Source of the DNA: SPGG2 sp964194625
Lineage (GTDB): Bacteria > Pseudomonadota > Gammaproteobacteria > Acidiferrobacterales > SPGG2
Assembly: GCA_964194625.1 (NCBI GenBank)
Contig: CAXMNC010000237.1
Coordinates: 1 to 64,000 of the forward strand
Length of the DNA stretch: 64,000 nt
Direction of reading: 5' to 3'
Shown: positions 26,489 to 35,428 of the stretch, piece by piece
Numbering within the stretch: the stretch's first letter is position 1
Layout of the letters: every line of letters begins with the position of its first letter
Program-made: the position numbers and the translations under genes
Notes under the pieces: generated by a model
The model's input: the letters and a program-made list of their open reading frames with translations, nothing else
Told to the model about the DNA's origin: nothing
The model's database searches: none

Positions 26489-27434
26489 AGCCGCCGGTGT
26501 TTGGTTTGTGATCCACACCCAATCGATCCACTACGCGAACACCAGGTTCTGTCTCAATATCACCGATATAGGTTGCGCCGCACTGCCATTTTGCACTGAG
26601 CTGCTCGAAATCAGCTTGCCTTGGCCCTGGGACGGTGAAACACAACTCATAATCATCGCCGGCTGTGAGTGCAATGGCCCATCTATCAAGCTGCTCAAAA
26701 TACGTGTGATAAACGGTTGAGACCGGTAACCGCTCTAACATGATACGCGCGCCAACCGTGCTGGCGGTAACAATATGCCCTAGATCTAAAAACAGACCGT
26801 CAGAAATATCAATACAACTGGAGGCAAAATCCCGCAACGCTAGTCCCTCCGACACGCGCGGGATGGGAGAATCGAGTCGCGATTGTACGGTGGCAAAGTC
26901 GGCCGCTTCGAGCGGTAGCGTTCCTCGCTGATGCAACAGCGCCACACCTGCATCGCCGAGCGTACCGGTAACGTAGATACGATCACCGGTCTTGGCGCCA
27001 GAGCGCAGCAGCGCCTTACCGGTTGGCACCACACCACAGGCCTGGATGCCGATAGTTAGGGGTCCACGTACTGTGTCGCCACCTATGAGCGAAACGTTCC
27101 ACTGGCTGGCAAGTCCGAAAAGTCCACGGCAGAATCCTTGGAGCCAGCTTGTATTCACCTCGGGCAAACTCAGGTTCAAGGTAAACCACTTGGGTGTGGC
27201 GCCCATGGCCGCAAGGTCACTCAAGTTAACGGCCAGCGACTTGTGGCCGATCCCGACAGGATCCGCTTCGGCAAGAAAGTGAGTACCGGCAACCAATACA
27301 TCAGTGGTTAGCACTTGCTGCATACCGGGCAGCACGTTGACAACAGCGGCATCATCGCCAATTGAAACGGCAACGTCATCCCGGGCGCTACCCTGCGAAG
27401 CAAAAAAAGTACGAATCAGATCGAATTCGTTCAA
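26466..27434 (-). CDS. thiL: Thiamine-monophosphate kinase
   Basis: Phosphorylates thiamine monophosphate to the active cofactor thiamine diphosphate. The 322 residues start MNEFDLIRTFF, with SIGDDAAVV as the metal/ATP-binding segment, LAVNLSDLAAMGATP, LIGGDTVRG and SCIDISDGLFLDLGH, all standard for the PurM-like ThiL fold. The ATG overlaps the nusB stop by 4 bp, so translation is coupled; pgpA overlaps its 3' end. This thiL-pgpA arrangement behind nusB is conserved in gammaproteobacteria. Confidence 0.97.
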   Translation of the reverse strand: MNEFDLIRTFFASQGSARDDVAVSIGDDAAVVNVLPGMQQVLTTDVLVAGTHFLAEADPVGIGHKSLAVNLSDLAAMGATPKWFTLNLSLPEVNTSWLQGFCRGLFGLASQWNVSLIGGDTVRGPLTIGIQACGVVPTGKALLRSGAKTGDRIYVTGTLGDAGVALLHQRGTLPLEAADFATVQSRLDSPIPRVSEGLALRDFASSCIDISDGLFLDLGHIVTASTVGARIMLERLPVSTVYHTYFEQLDRWAIALTAGDDYELCFTVPGPRQADFEQLSAKWQCGATYIGDIETEPGVRVVDRLGVDHKPNTGGYEHFTAD

Positions 27435-27880
27435 AGTGTGGAGGGAGAGGCCGCCCCGCCCGCTTGAACCTCGGCAGTACGCAGTTTCAATGCGACCTTG
27501 TCCAGAACAGCATTCACGAACTTGTGGCCATGTTCGGCCCCGAAAGTCCTGGCAAGCTCGACCGCCTCGTCAAGCACGACTTTATAGGGGACCTGTGATT
27601 GGAACTCTAGCTCATACGCGCCGAGACGAAGGATGGCCCGCTCAACCGGATCGACCTCATCGACCTCACGGTCAAGATGGGGCAAAAGCTGATCATCAAG
27701 CTCGTGCACATGCAATGGGACCTCACTCACTAAATGATGAAAGTACTCGAGGTCAACATCATCGAGTTGGTGGTCGAGGATAAACTGTTCCTCGTTAGGG
27801 AGCTGCTCCGTCAACTGCCACTGATACAACGCTTGCACAGCGGCTTCGCGCGCCTTGTGACGGCCCCCTCTCGCTCCCAC
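27431..27880 (-). CDS. nusB: Transcription antitermination protein NusB
   Basis: Binds boxA RNA with S10 in rRNA antitermination. The 149-residue all-helical protein begins GRHKAREAAVQALYQWQLT and ends in the conserved EHGHKFVNAVLDKVA region. It starts with GTG at 27880: a perfect AGGAGG lies six bases upstream, immediately after the ribH stop. It overlaps thiL by 4 bp, a typical ribH-nusB-thiL arrangement. Confidence 0.96.
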   Translation of the reverse strand: MGARGGRHKAREAAVQALYQWQLTEQLPNEEQFILDHQLDDVDLEYFHHLVSEVPLHVHELDDQLLPHLDREVDEVDPVERAILRLGAYELEFQSQVPYKVVLDEAVELARTFGAEHGHKFVNAVLDKVALKLRTAEVQAGGAASPSTL

Positions 27881-27890
27881 GACATACCTC

Positions 27891-28367
27891 CTACTGCTGG
27901 AGTTGTCTTATCAAATTAAGCATCTCGATAGCGGCGAGCGCAGCATCGCTGCCCTTGTTGCGAGCCTTAGTGCCGGCTCGCTCGATGGCTTGCTCTATTG
28001 TATTCACCGTGAGCACACCCAGCCCCACCGGGATGTCATATTGCATACTGACTTGTGATATACCTTTAATGCATTCACCCGCTATATACTCAAAATGGGG
28101 TGTCTCACCACGAATTACAACACCGAGCGCAATCAATGCATCATAGCGCTTGCTCGCCGCCATCGTCTTGGCGGCCAATGGTATTTCATAGGCTCCCGGT
28201 ACTCGTGCTACTTCAATGTTTTCCGATTCCGCACCGTGACGACCAAGCGTATCAACGGCCCCCTCGAACAGACGCTCACCGATAAAATCGTTAAAGCGGC
28301 TACACACGATACCAAAACGCGCGCCACGGGCCGAAAGATCTCCTTCGATATTCTTTAGCTTACTCAT
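27891..28367 (-). CDS. ribH: 6,7-dimethyl-8-ribityllumazine synthase
   Basis: Condenses the RibBA and RibD products to the lumazine precursor of riboflavin. The 158 residues contain GIVCSRFNDFI, VPGAYEIPLAAK, ALGVVIRGETPHFEYI and the loop VPVGLGVLT-type (here IPVGLGVLTVN). Size and motifs match the icosahedral or pentameric enzyme. Overlaps ribBA upstream by 4 bp and leads into nusB. Confidence 0.97.
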   Translation of the reverse strand: MSKLKNIEGDLSARGARFGIVCSRFNDFIGERLFEGAVDTLGRHGAESENIEVARVPGAYEIPLAAKTMAASKRYDALIALGVVIRGETPHFEYIAGECIKGISQVSMQYDIPVGLGVLTVNTIEQAIERAGTKARNKGSDAALAAIEMLNLIRQLQQ

Positions 28368-29518
28368 CCAGATATACTCGATCGATCGGCAGTCTTGCCA
28401 CCATTGTCGTTTTCGATGTATTCGACGATCTCGAGACCGAAGCCAGACATTGCCGGCGCTTTCATTATTTGCCCAAGAACTCGCATTTTGCCAACACCCA
28501 GCTCAGCCAAGACCTGACTCCCTAACCCATAGGTGCGAAGCTCCTCTTGTTGGCGCTTTTTGACGGGCGCCTCCAGGCTCTCACCTTGCCGCTCAAAACT
28601 CTGAATTCGCTGCAGTAAATTCTCGCCCGACTCGGCATGATCGAGGATAACAACAACCCCATTACCCTCCTGCGCGACACGTTTTAATGCTGCATGAAGT
28701 GTCCAATGTCCGGCACGATGTGCATCGGTGAACAGATCGAGCAAGCTCCCTTGAACATGTACCCGCACCAAGGTTGGTATGTCGCGTACGATCTTTCCCT
28801 TTACCAGCGCCAAATGTACATGATCGCTAATCGAGTCATGATAGGCAGTCACGCGAAATTTTCCGAACTCAGTAGCTACGGTTGCCTTGGCCATGCGTTG
28901 AATGGTGGACTCGTTCTCCATGCGATAACTGATAAGGTCTGCAATCGTACCAATCTTTAAGTCATGCTCGACCGCAAACTTTTCTAGCTCGGGTAAACGA
29001 GCCATGGATCCATCCTCGTTCATGATCTCGCATATAACACTTGCAGGCTCGAGGCCGGCCAAAAGTGCGAGATCAACACCGGCCTCGGTGTGGCCAGCGC
29101 GTGCCAACACGCCGCCACGTTGTGCCATCAAAGGAAAAATGTGCCCGGGCGTGACAACGTCGGACGGCTTAGCATTTTTCCTTGTGGCTGCATGTATAGT
29201 CGTGGCCCGGTCTGATGCTGAGATACCGGTGGTCACACCCTCGGCAGCTTCGATCGAAAGGGTAAACCGCGTCTTGTTGCGCCTTTGATTACTGTTAACC
29301 ATAAGCGGCAACTGCAGTTGCTCACAGCGCTTACTGGTCAGCGTGAGGCAGACCAACCCCCGCCCGTAACGAGCCATAAAATTGATGTGATCGGGACGCA
29401 CATGTTCGGCGGCGATAAGGAGGTCGCCCTCGTTTTCACGGTCCTCGTCGTCCATAACGATGACCATACGCCCATCACGCAACTCTTGGACTATTTCTGT
29501 AATCGGACTGATAGACAT
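28364..29518 (-). CDS. ribBA: 3,4-dihydroxy-2-butanone-4-phosphate synthase with degenerate GTP cyclohydrolase II domain
   Basis: The N-terminal domain (about 1-200) makes the four-carbon riboflavin precursor from ribulose 5-phosphate. Signatures are DDEDRENEGDL, the PGHIFPL region and AGHTEAGVDLA. The C-terminal 180 residues resemble GTP cyclohydrolase II in outline (TEFGKFRVTAYHD, TYGLGSQVLAELGVGKMRV), but the zinc-site cysteines normally found near RVHS-X-CLTGD are missing: here the segment reads RVHVQGSLLDLFTDAHRAG. The second activity is therefore probably lost, as in RibBX-type proteins, and a separate ribA would be needed. Overlaps ribH by 4 bp. Confidence 0.93.
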   Translation of the reverse strand: MSISPITEIVQELRDGRMVIVMDDEDRENEGDLLIAAEHVRPDHINFMARYGRGLVCLTLTSKRCEQLQLPLMVNSNQRRNKTRFTLSIEAAEGVTTGISASDRATTIHAATRKNAKPSDVVTPGHIFPLMAQRGGVLARAGHTEAGVDLALLAGLEPASVICEIMNEDGSMARLPELEKFAVEHDLKIGTIADLISYRMENESTIQRMAKATVATEFGKFRVTAYHDSISDHVHLALVKGKIVRDIPTLVRVHVQGSLLDLFTDAHRAGHWTLHAALKRVAQEGNGVVVILDHAESGENLLQRIQSFERQGESLEAPVKKRQQEELRTYGLGSQVLAELGVGKMRVLGQIMKAPAMSGFGLEIVEYIENDNGGKTADRSSISG

Positions 29519-29615
29519 AACCCGCTACGACTAACTGCTCCTAGGGGGGCACATTATTACTCATTTCTGTGTAGATTTCCGCCTCTGTAAGGCTGCCCGG
29601 ACGCCGATGGGGTGA

Positions 29616-30275
29616 TCACGAACTGCGCATAAAGCCGTGCTCCCTAAGGAATTTAGCCGTGATTTTAGAATCTACCGCTTGTTCGTCACCCCGCAACAAA
29701 CTTTCCAGATACCGGGCGATGATATCTACCTCTAGATTGATCTCCCGACCGACTGTAAACGAACCGGCAGTTGTCTGCTCCAACGTGTGGGGAATAACAT
29801 TGATCTCAAACTCCTGACCTTGGACATCGTTCACGGTGAAGCTGATACCATCGATACAGACCGATCCTTTCTGCGCGATATACTTGGTGAGGTTCAGTGG
29901 TGTCCTTATGCGCATTGCGATCGAGCGGCCAGCCTGTCGCCGATCAACGATCTCCCCGACGCCATCCGCGTGACCGCTAACGAAATGACCGCCGAGCGCT
30001 GTTGTCGGCGTCAATGCTTTTTCAAGATTTACCGCATCACCGATTGCGAGACGTGAAAAGGTAGTACTCGCTAGCGTTTCTACGGATACATCGGTCGAGA
30101 AATCAGTAGCGCCAGCATTGAGTACCGTCAGACATACGCCGCTGACGCAAATACTGTCACCACAGCGGACATCGGTAAGGTCGAGAGTATTTGCTTCGAT
30201 GTGAAAGCGCCGATCGTTGCCACGATCTTCAAGTGACCTTAGCTTGCCGACTGCCTGGACGATACCGGTAAACAT
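29616..30275 (-). CDS. ribE: Riboflavin synthase, alpha chain
   Basis: Dismutates two lumazine molecules to riboflavin. The 219-residue protein has the typical N-terminus MFTGIVQAVGKL and two homologous barrels: CVSGVCLTV and SGHADGVGEI in or after the first, and CIDGISFTVNDV in the second. The start at 30275 fits the family and lies five bases after the ribD stop; the longer frame overlaps ribD and adds unconserved residues. A 97-bp gap separates it from ribBA. I see no FMN riboswitch in that gap. Confidence 0.96.
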   Translation of the reverse strand: MFTGIVQAVGKLRSLEDRGNDRRFHIEANTLDLTDVRCGDSICVSGVCLTVLNAGATDFSTDVSVETLASTTFSRLAIGDAVNLEKALTPTTALGGHFVSGHADGVGEIVDRRQAGRSIAMRIRTPLNLTKYIAQKGSVCIDGISFTVNDVQGQEFEINVIPHTLEQTTAGSFTVGREINLEVDIIARYLESLLRGDEQAVDSKITAKFLREHGFMRSS

Positions 30276-30280
30276 ATCTG

Positions 30281-31363
30281 CTATAGGTAAACGGGACGAC
30301 AAATGATTCGCCAGTCGTCTCCCACCGCTCGCACATCGTCGATCTCGAGTGTCGTGCGGTCAGCCATATACTGCAGTCCTGACAGGCTGAACATACCGCG
30401 TGCTTCACTACCCATTAGGCTTGGCGCCAAATACAGAATGAGCTCATCTATCAGTTTTGCCGCCAACATGGCACCACACAACGTCGGTCCACTTTCCAAT
30501 AACACCTCGTTTATCTCGCGTCCCGCCAGGTGTTGCAGCAGCGCTGCCAAATCTACGACACCATCCAGGGTGGGGAGCGACAACACCTCAGCCCCGACCT
30601 GATGCAGTTGCGCTGCGCGCTCACCATCGTCGCAAGCGGTCACAATCAGTGCACCCTCATGGGCCAATAATTTCGCCGACAATGGCGTCCTTAAATTGCT
30701 GTCTGTGACCACCCGCAGTGGTTGTCGCCCGATTTCGAATGCCCGCACCGTCAATGATGGGTCATCCTGAAGCACCGTGCCAATCCCACACAGGATTGCG
30801 GAACTACGGGCCCGCCAGCGTTGCACGTCAGCCCGCGCCGCGTCGCCGGTAATCCATTTACTTTCCCCGCTCGCCATGGCGGTGCGACCATCTAGGCTCA
30901 CCGCAAGCTTCGCCCGCACGAAAGGCCGTTGGCGGCGCATGCGGCTCTCGAAACCCGGATTCAGGGCCCGTGCTTGCTCTTGGAGTATGCCAACGTCTAC
31001 CGCGATCCCCGCTTGTCGCAGTGCTGCTAGACCTTGGCCGGCAACCTTGGGATTTGGATCTTCCGTAGCCACGACCACGCGGCTCGGGTTAGCCTCGATC
31101 AGGGCGTCAATACAAGGCGGTGTGCGCCCATGATGGCAGCATGGTTCGAGGGTAACAAACACCGTGGCGCCCCGCGATTTCTGCCCGGCTGCACGCAGTG
31201 CATTTATCTCGGCGTGGGGCTCGCCGGCTCGTTGGTGCCAACCTTCGCCTACGGTAACGCCTTCATTGACGATGACACACCCGACGCGCGGGTTCGGGTC
31301 TGTCGTGTAAAGACCACGCCGCGCGAGCCGCAAGGCATGTGCCATGTGCGCTTCACCCGACAT
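30281..31363 (-). CDS. ribD: Bifunctional riboflavin deaminase/reductase
   Basis: Performs the deamination and reduction steps after GTP cyclohydrolase II. The first domain has the cytidine-deaminase zinc motif HAEINAL and PCCHHGRTPPC; the reductase domain follows with AKLAVSLDGRTA and WITGDAARADVQRWR. Length 360 residues is normal. Only two bases separate it from nrdR upstream and five from ribE downstream, so these are one operon. Confidence 0.97.
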   Translation of the reverse strand: MSGEAHMAHALRLARRGLYTTDPNPRVGCVIVNEGVTVGEGWHQRAGEPHAEINALRAAGQKSRGATVFVTLEPCCHHGRTPPCIDALIEANPSRVVVATEDPNPKVAGQGLAALRQAGIAVDVGILQEQARALNPGFESRMRRQRPFVRAKLAVSLDGRTAMASGESKWITGDAARADVQRWRARSSAILCGIGTVLQDDPSLTVRAFEIGRQPLRVVTDSNLRTPLSAKLLAHEGALIVTACDDGERAAQLHQVGAEVLSLPTLDGVVDLAALLQHLAGREINEVLLESGPTLCGAMLAAKLIDELILYLAPSLMGSEARGMFSLSGLQYMADRTTLEIDDVRAVGDDWRIICRPVYL

Positions 31364-31365
31364 AT

Positions 31366-31881
31366 TTACTCATCCGACTCGTCACTATCGGGGATGAGCT
31401 TGAGCTGTCTGCGGCGTGTTTCTGGACTCGGTTCTTTCCGTAGACGCTGGACCTCCTCGCTAAAGGCTTCCAGGTCCTCGAAGCTACGATATACGGACGC
31501 AAAGCGGACGTAAGCAACCGAATCTAAGTCCTTTAACTCTTGCATGACCCACTCGCCGATCGCGCGTGACCCGATTTCGCGTTCACCACTAGCCAACAAT
31601 TGGTGTCGAACCCGGCCAACAACGTGCTCCACTGCTTGCGCATCGACCGGACGCTTTTCTAAGGCGCGACTCATGCCAGTACGTAGCTTATCTTCGCTGA
31701 AAGGCTCCCGGCGTCCATCGGATTTGATAATCTGAGGTAACCGAAGTTCTGCGCGCTCATAAGTGGTAAATCGCTCACCACAAACACTGCACTCGCGCCG
31801 ACGCCGTACGGAATCGCCCTCGTCGGCGAGGCGAGAATCTACAACGCGCGTATCTACAGCAGAACAAAACGGACAATACAT
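31366..31881 (-). CDS. nrdR: Transcriptional repressor NrdR
   Basis: Zinc-ribbon/ATP-cone repressor of ribonucleotide reductase genes. The 171 residues begin MYCPFCSAVDTRVVDSRL and contain the second cysteine pair in ECSVCGERF, then an ATP-cone domain from FTTYER onward with AIGEWVMQELKDLDSVAYVRF. It is the first gene of the rib operon, a common association. The C-terminal tail is acidic. Confidence 0.97.
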   Translation of the reverse strand: MYCPFCSAVDTRVVDSRLADEGDSVRRRRECSVCGERFTTYERAELRLPQIIKSDGRREPFSEDKLRTGMSRALEKRPVDAQAVEHVVGRVRHQLLASGEREIGSRAIGEWVMQELKDLDSVAYVRFASVYRSFEDLEAFSEEVQRLRKEPSPETRRRQLKLIPDSDESDE

Positions 31882-32029
31882 CCTTTTCTAACCTACCCAA
31901 CCATAGTGGCGCGGCCCGCCTGACCCAACAGACCGTTGCACGCGAGCTAGGATAAATGATTTGACACAGATTGCCTATGCCGCAACAACCGGACAAAGTC
32001 GCCCAGTCGAGTCGCCACGCTTGAATCAG

Positions 32030-32068
32030 GCAGCCAAAACTAAAACGCCCGGCTGGGTACCGGGCGTT
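32030..32068 (-). terminator. Rho-independent terminator after the VWA lipoprotein gene
   Basis: AACGCCCGG (32044-32052) and CCGGGCGTT (32060-32068) form a perfect 9-bp stem with a 7-base loop. Read on the minus strand the stem is followed by TTTTAGTTTTGG. It lies 35 bases past the stop at 32103 and should end the two-gene VWA/membrane transcript. Confidence 0.85.
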
Positions 32069-32102
32069 CTCGATCAACTGCCCTCACGGGCCGCCAAGAT
32101 CC

Positions 32103-32777
32103 TCAGCTTTCGAATACGCGTTCCAAGTGCGCAAGATCGTTTACCACGCGCCAGCTGCTGGCCCCGGCGTTGGTGACGCGCTCCTGCCATTTCTCGAGCC
32201 GACCCATATAGCGACGTGGGTCCACGTTATCGGCATTGAGTTTGGTAACGTTAAGGGCGACGAAACGTATGCCGCTTAGCTCGATCGGAAAGTCACGAAC
32301 TGTTCCTTTGCCGAGCTCTTCTTGCATGTCTGAGAAGATCAATACCGTTTTCGTACCGGAATTGGCTTCGTTCAAGAATTGTGCGGCCTGAATGATACCA
32401 CCCGTGATATCCGTATAGGCACTACCGCGTTTCACGCCCTTGGCGAACTTATCGACCTTGGCGCGAAATGCACGTTTCTGCTGATTGGCCCGCACCGGAT
32501 CGCTGGTAAATGTGACTTTGGCGACAATATCCTTCTCACTAAAGCTACGACTGCTCACTTTAGCAACGGCCAGGACATCGCCTGGGTTCATCGTGCCCAA
32601 TAGATAATTGATCACCGCTAGTGCCTTGCCGAGTTCCTTGGAATACGTACCCGACGTATCGATCAGCATATAAACACCCTGCGTACGATTTATCGGTGCC
32701 TGATCGCCGCCGCCGGAGCACGCCATCAACCCGAAGGCGAGCACCATAATAAGTACATGTGAGATTTTCCGTTTCAT
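32103..32777 (-). CDS. VWA-domain lipoprotein
   Basis: The 224-residue form begins MKRKISHVLIMVLAFGLMAC; Cys20 in LMAC is a lipobox, so a membrane-anchored lipoprotein. A von Willebrand factor A-like domain follows with a MIDAS-type DTSGT at 40-44 and FSDMQEE near residue 150. GGAGG lies ten bases upstream of this ATG, which I prefer to the start 45 bases earlier. It is 41 bp downstream of a polytopic membrane protein gene and both end at one terminator. I recognise no specific function; metal-dependent ligand binding at the envelope is inferred. Confidence 0.8.
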   Translation of the reverse strand: MKRKISHVLIMVLAFGLMACSGGGDQAPINRTQGVYMLIDTSGTYSKELGKALAVINYLLGTMNPGDVLAVAKVSSRSFSEKDIVAKVTFTSDPVRANQQKRAFRAKVDKFAKGVKRGSAYTDITGGIIQAAQFLNEANSGTKTVLIFSDMQEELGKGTVRDFPIELSGIRFVALNVTKLNADNVDPRRYMGRLEKWQERVTNAGASSWRVVNDLAHLERVFES

Positions 32778-32818
32778 AACGCCTACACCTCCGAAACTAT
32801 TAATCAAGTGCCCAAACT

Positions 32819-34276
32819 TCACTTCGCTGCGAATGGGGCAACGCGACGGGATTTTGATGGCTCCACATTTTGTCCGCCGTTAGGCCTCACCATACGCTCG
32901 ACTAACAACGGCAGGAATATCAAGACATCATAAAGATTGACCAGCAAGTTACCCGCCTGCCTGGCGACATGTGCCACGACCCGCAATGCGAACGCCAGAC
33001 CACGAATACCCACGACCAGGCCTACGCCAAGAACCGTGCGTGCGGAGTGGATAAAATACTCCAGCGGTATTGCCATAAAGGCCAAGGCCCACGGCAGTAT
33101 GAAACCGAGGATCATTTGGCCAATGGTTGGAATCTTGTTCACCAGGCTGGAGTCCTCTGCGGCAGCGGCCACGGTTCCGCCGCCGGCGAGCTCACCGGTG
33201 AGCTTGATACCCTCTATCACGATCCAATCGCGCAACACGGCCAGGGCCACTTCGACAAGTGCGAGGGTGAGCAGTAATGAGAATGCCACCCACATAAAGC
33301 GGCGACGCATTTTATCCGGCAGGTTGTTGATGCGCGGAAACAAATGCGTGATGCGCAAGGCCTCCATGAGGAACAACCCCATACTCGCCTCGACAAAAAT
33401 AATCACCAAGGCGGCGATGTCCGATGCCTGCAAGTTAGCGGTGATATAGTCGTTGGCCACCATTGCCGACATCGGTAGGGCGATGAGCTTATAGTTAACA
33501 AACGCACCACCGACAGCGATTAAAAGCACGACAGCTGCAATCGCGAATTGTGTGGTTGCCGAGGAGGTCAGGGAATGTTCGATCTTATCGGAGTTCACGC
33601 TGATTTGTTCGTACTTCTCCATTTGCGCATCGATTCTCGAGGCGCTCTCTTGCAAACCAGTCAAGTTGCGGTCGACCTGGCTCAGCGTCTGATTTAGCGA
33701 ACGCCAAAACGGCATAAACCCCTTGAGGATCTTATGCCGGCCCTCATAATTCCGGCGGTATTCGGCAATCGCCTTATCTTGGATCTTCTCAATCGAGTGA
33801 TTGATATCCCCCAGAATCTTTTGCACCAAGCCATCCGCAGTTGGCGGGATCTTGGCGACGGCTGCGACTGCCTTGGTCCACTCCGGCGGTGTAGGTGGGA
33901 CTGCGCCACACTTTTGATAGTCTTCCTCGATTCGCGTAATCTCGCCCATGAGCTTGCGCTGTAAGACCGGATAGTCATGCAAATCACGTTGGACAACAGC
34001 GGTTACACGTTCGAACTCGCGTTCGATGCCTTGCGTAATCTCTTCCTTCCCGTGCGCTAACAACACCATCTTGTTGCGGTCACGTAACACCTCGGCCGTC
34101 GACAACAGCCAGCGCGCACCCAAACGCAGTGGGCCGCTAATTGCGCGACTTATGGCACGAATAACCCCGTGTAGCGGCCCGCGAGCTGGATACAAGACGA
34201 GTAAAGACAATGCATATAGAGCCAACACAGACAAAGCGAGGTTGCCTGGCCAGATCATCCACCAGTTAGTACTCAT
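32819..34276 (-). CDS. Polytopic membrane protein with long cytosolic coiled coil, unknown function
   Basis: I do not recognise this 485-residue protein. It has an N-terminal membrane helix (about 10-30), then about 200 residues of charged helical sequence with coiled-coil character (DRNLTGLQESASRIDAQMEK). At least five hydrophobic segments follow: around residues 225-255, 275-300, 315-340, 380-410 and a reentrant or helical region to 460. The tail is basic. No kinase, transporter or MotA/TolQ motif is clear. The tight pairing with a VWA lipoprotein suggests an envelope-spanning two-component module. Confidence 0.75.
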   Translation of the reverse strand: MSTNWWMIWPGNLALSVLALYALSLLVLYPARGPLHGVIRAISRAISGPLRLGARWLLSTAEVLRDRNKMVLLAHGKEEITQGIEREFERVTAVVQRDLHDYPVLQRKLMGEITRIEEDYQKCGAVPPTPPEWTKAVAAVAKIPPTADGLVQKILGDINHSIEKIQDKAIAEYRRNYEGRHKILKGFMPFWRSLNQTLSQVDRNLTGLQESASRIDAQMEKYEQISVNSDKIEHSLTSSATTQFAIAAVVLLIAVGGAFVNYKLIALPMSAMVANDYITANLQASDIAALVIIFVEASMGLFLMEALRITHLFPRINNLPDKMRRRFMWVAFSLLLTLALVEVALAVLRDWIVIEGIKLTGELAGGGTVAAAAEDSSLVNKIPTIGQMILGFILPWALAFMAIPLEYFIHSARTVLGVGLVVGIRGLAFALRVVAHVARQAGNLLVNLYDVLIFLPLLVERMVRPNGGQNVEPSKSRRVAPFAAK

Positions 34277-34410
34277 AAATCTTTCCCCAAAAGTTGGGCG
34301 ATAACGCCCGTTTCGAGATTAAGTATAGTCGATAGGTATGAGGCGTCTGGGCCGGCCGACGGCACCCTGACGAAGGCTGGAAAACCTTGGATTAAAGGGG
34401 GATTCTGCCC

Positions 34411-35418
34411 CTAGGGCGCGCTCGGCTGAGCCCCTTCCTTTTTGACCGGCAACATATCCTGACGGGAAATTCCGAGGGCTAGAACCGTGGGCGTGGCGAT
34501 ATAGATGGACGAGTAGGTACCCACAATAATGCCCACAATCAATGCGGTCGAAAACGCGTGAATGATCTCACCCCCCAGAAAGAACAGCGCCAGCACTGTA
34601 AACATCGTGGTCGTGGAGGTAATGATGGTGCGAGAAAGGGTTTGGTTTATAGATGCATTCATAATTTCGGGCACTCTCGCTTTACGCATACGCCGAAAGT
34701 TCTCACGGATGCGGTCGAACACCACAATCGTGTCGTTTAGAGAATAACCGAGTACTGCCAGTATCGCCGCCAACACAGGTAGCGAGAACTCGATTTGCGT
34801 AAGCGAGAAAAACCCAAATGTAAGCAAGACATCGTGCGCCACCGCAACGATAGACCCAATCGCGAATCGCCATTCAAACCGAACGATCACATAGATCAAG
34901 ATCGCAATTAGTGTGTACAGAAGGGCTAGACCACCCTTCTCGACAAGCTCGTCCCCTACCTGCGGGCCAACGAACTCCACACGTCTGACTTGTAGATTAC
35001 AATCAACAACGGTCTTACTGCCCCCACGTGTACACTGTTGTCGTTGACCTGGGCGGCTCTCAACCAGCACCTCGTCGCGCACCTTGCGCAGGACGTCGAT
35101 TACGGTATTACTCAAAACTGCGCTATCTTTGCTCGATTGCAGTGGAATTCGGATCATAACATCGCGGGCCGTACCGAACTGCTGCACCACGGCGTCGGGA
35201 AAATTACCATCTGCGAGTTGCGCGCGCACATCTGAAACCTCTACCGGCTCCGCATAACTGACTTCCACCAGTGTGCCACCGGTGAAGTCTAGGCCAAGAT
35301 TCAAACCGCGCACAAAGAAAGACACCGCCGTAATGGCGATCAATATCATTGATATCGCAATCGCTAGTCTGCGACGACCGATAAAATCAAACTTTGTTTG
35401 TTTCTCGAAGAAGATCAT
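34411..35418 (-). CDS. secF: Protein translocase subunit SecF
   Basis: Forms with SecD and YajC the proton-driven accessory of the Sec translocon. The 335 residues begin IFFEKQTKFDFIGRRR and have six membrane helices with the conserved GLDFTGGTLVEV in the first periplasmic domain and LGYSLNDTIVVFDRIREN. Start at 35418, ten bases after the secD stop; a longer frame would overlap secD. The gene order yajC-secD-secF is standard. Confidence 0.97.
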   Translation of the reverse strand: MIFFEKQTKFDFIGRRRLAIAISMILIAITAVSFFVRGLNLGLDFTGGTLVEVSYAEPVEVSDVRAQLADGNFPDAVVQQFGTARDVMIRIPLQSSKDSAVLSNTVIDVLRKVRDEVLVESRPGQRQQCTRGGSKTVVDCNLQVRRVEFVGPQVGDELVEKGGLALLYTLIAILIYVIVRFEWRFAIGSIVAVAHDVLLTFGFFSLTQIEFSLPVLAAILAVLGYSLNDTIVVFDRIRENFRRMRKARVPEIMNASINQTLSRTIITSTTTMFTVLALFFLGGEIIHAFSTALIVGIIVGTYSSIYIATPTVLALGISRQDMLPVKKEGAQPSAP

Positions 35419-35428
35419 CGACGGTCCT

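Noticed and set aside
29519..29615. FMN riboswitch before ribBA
   Set aside because: The 97-base gap lacks the conserved FMN-element helices.
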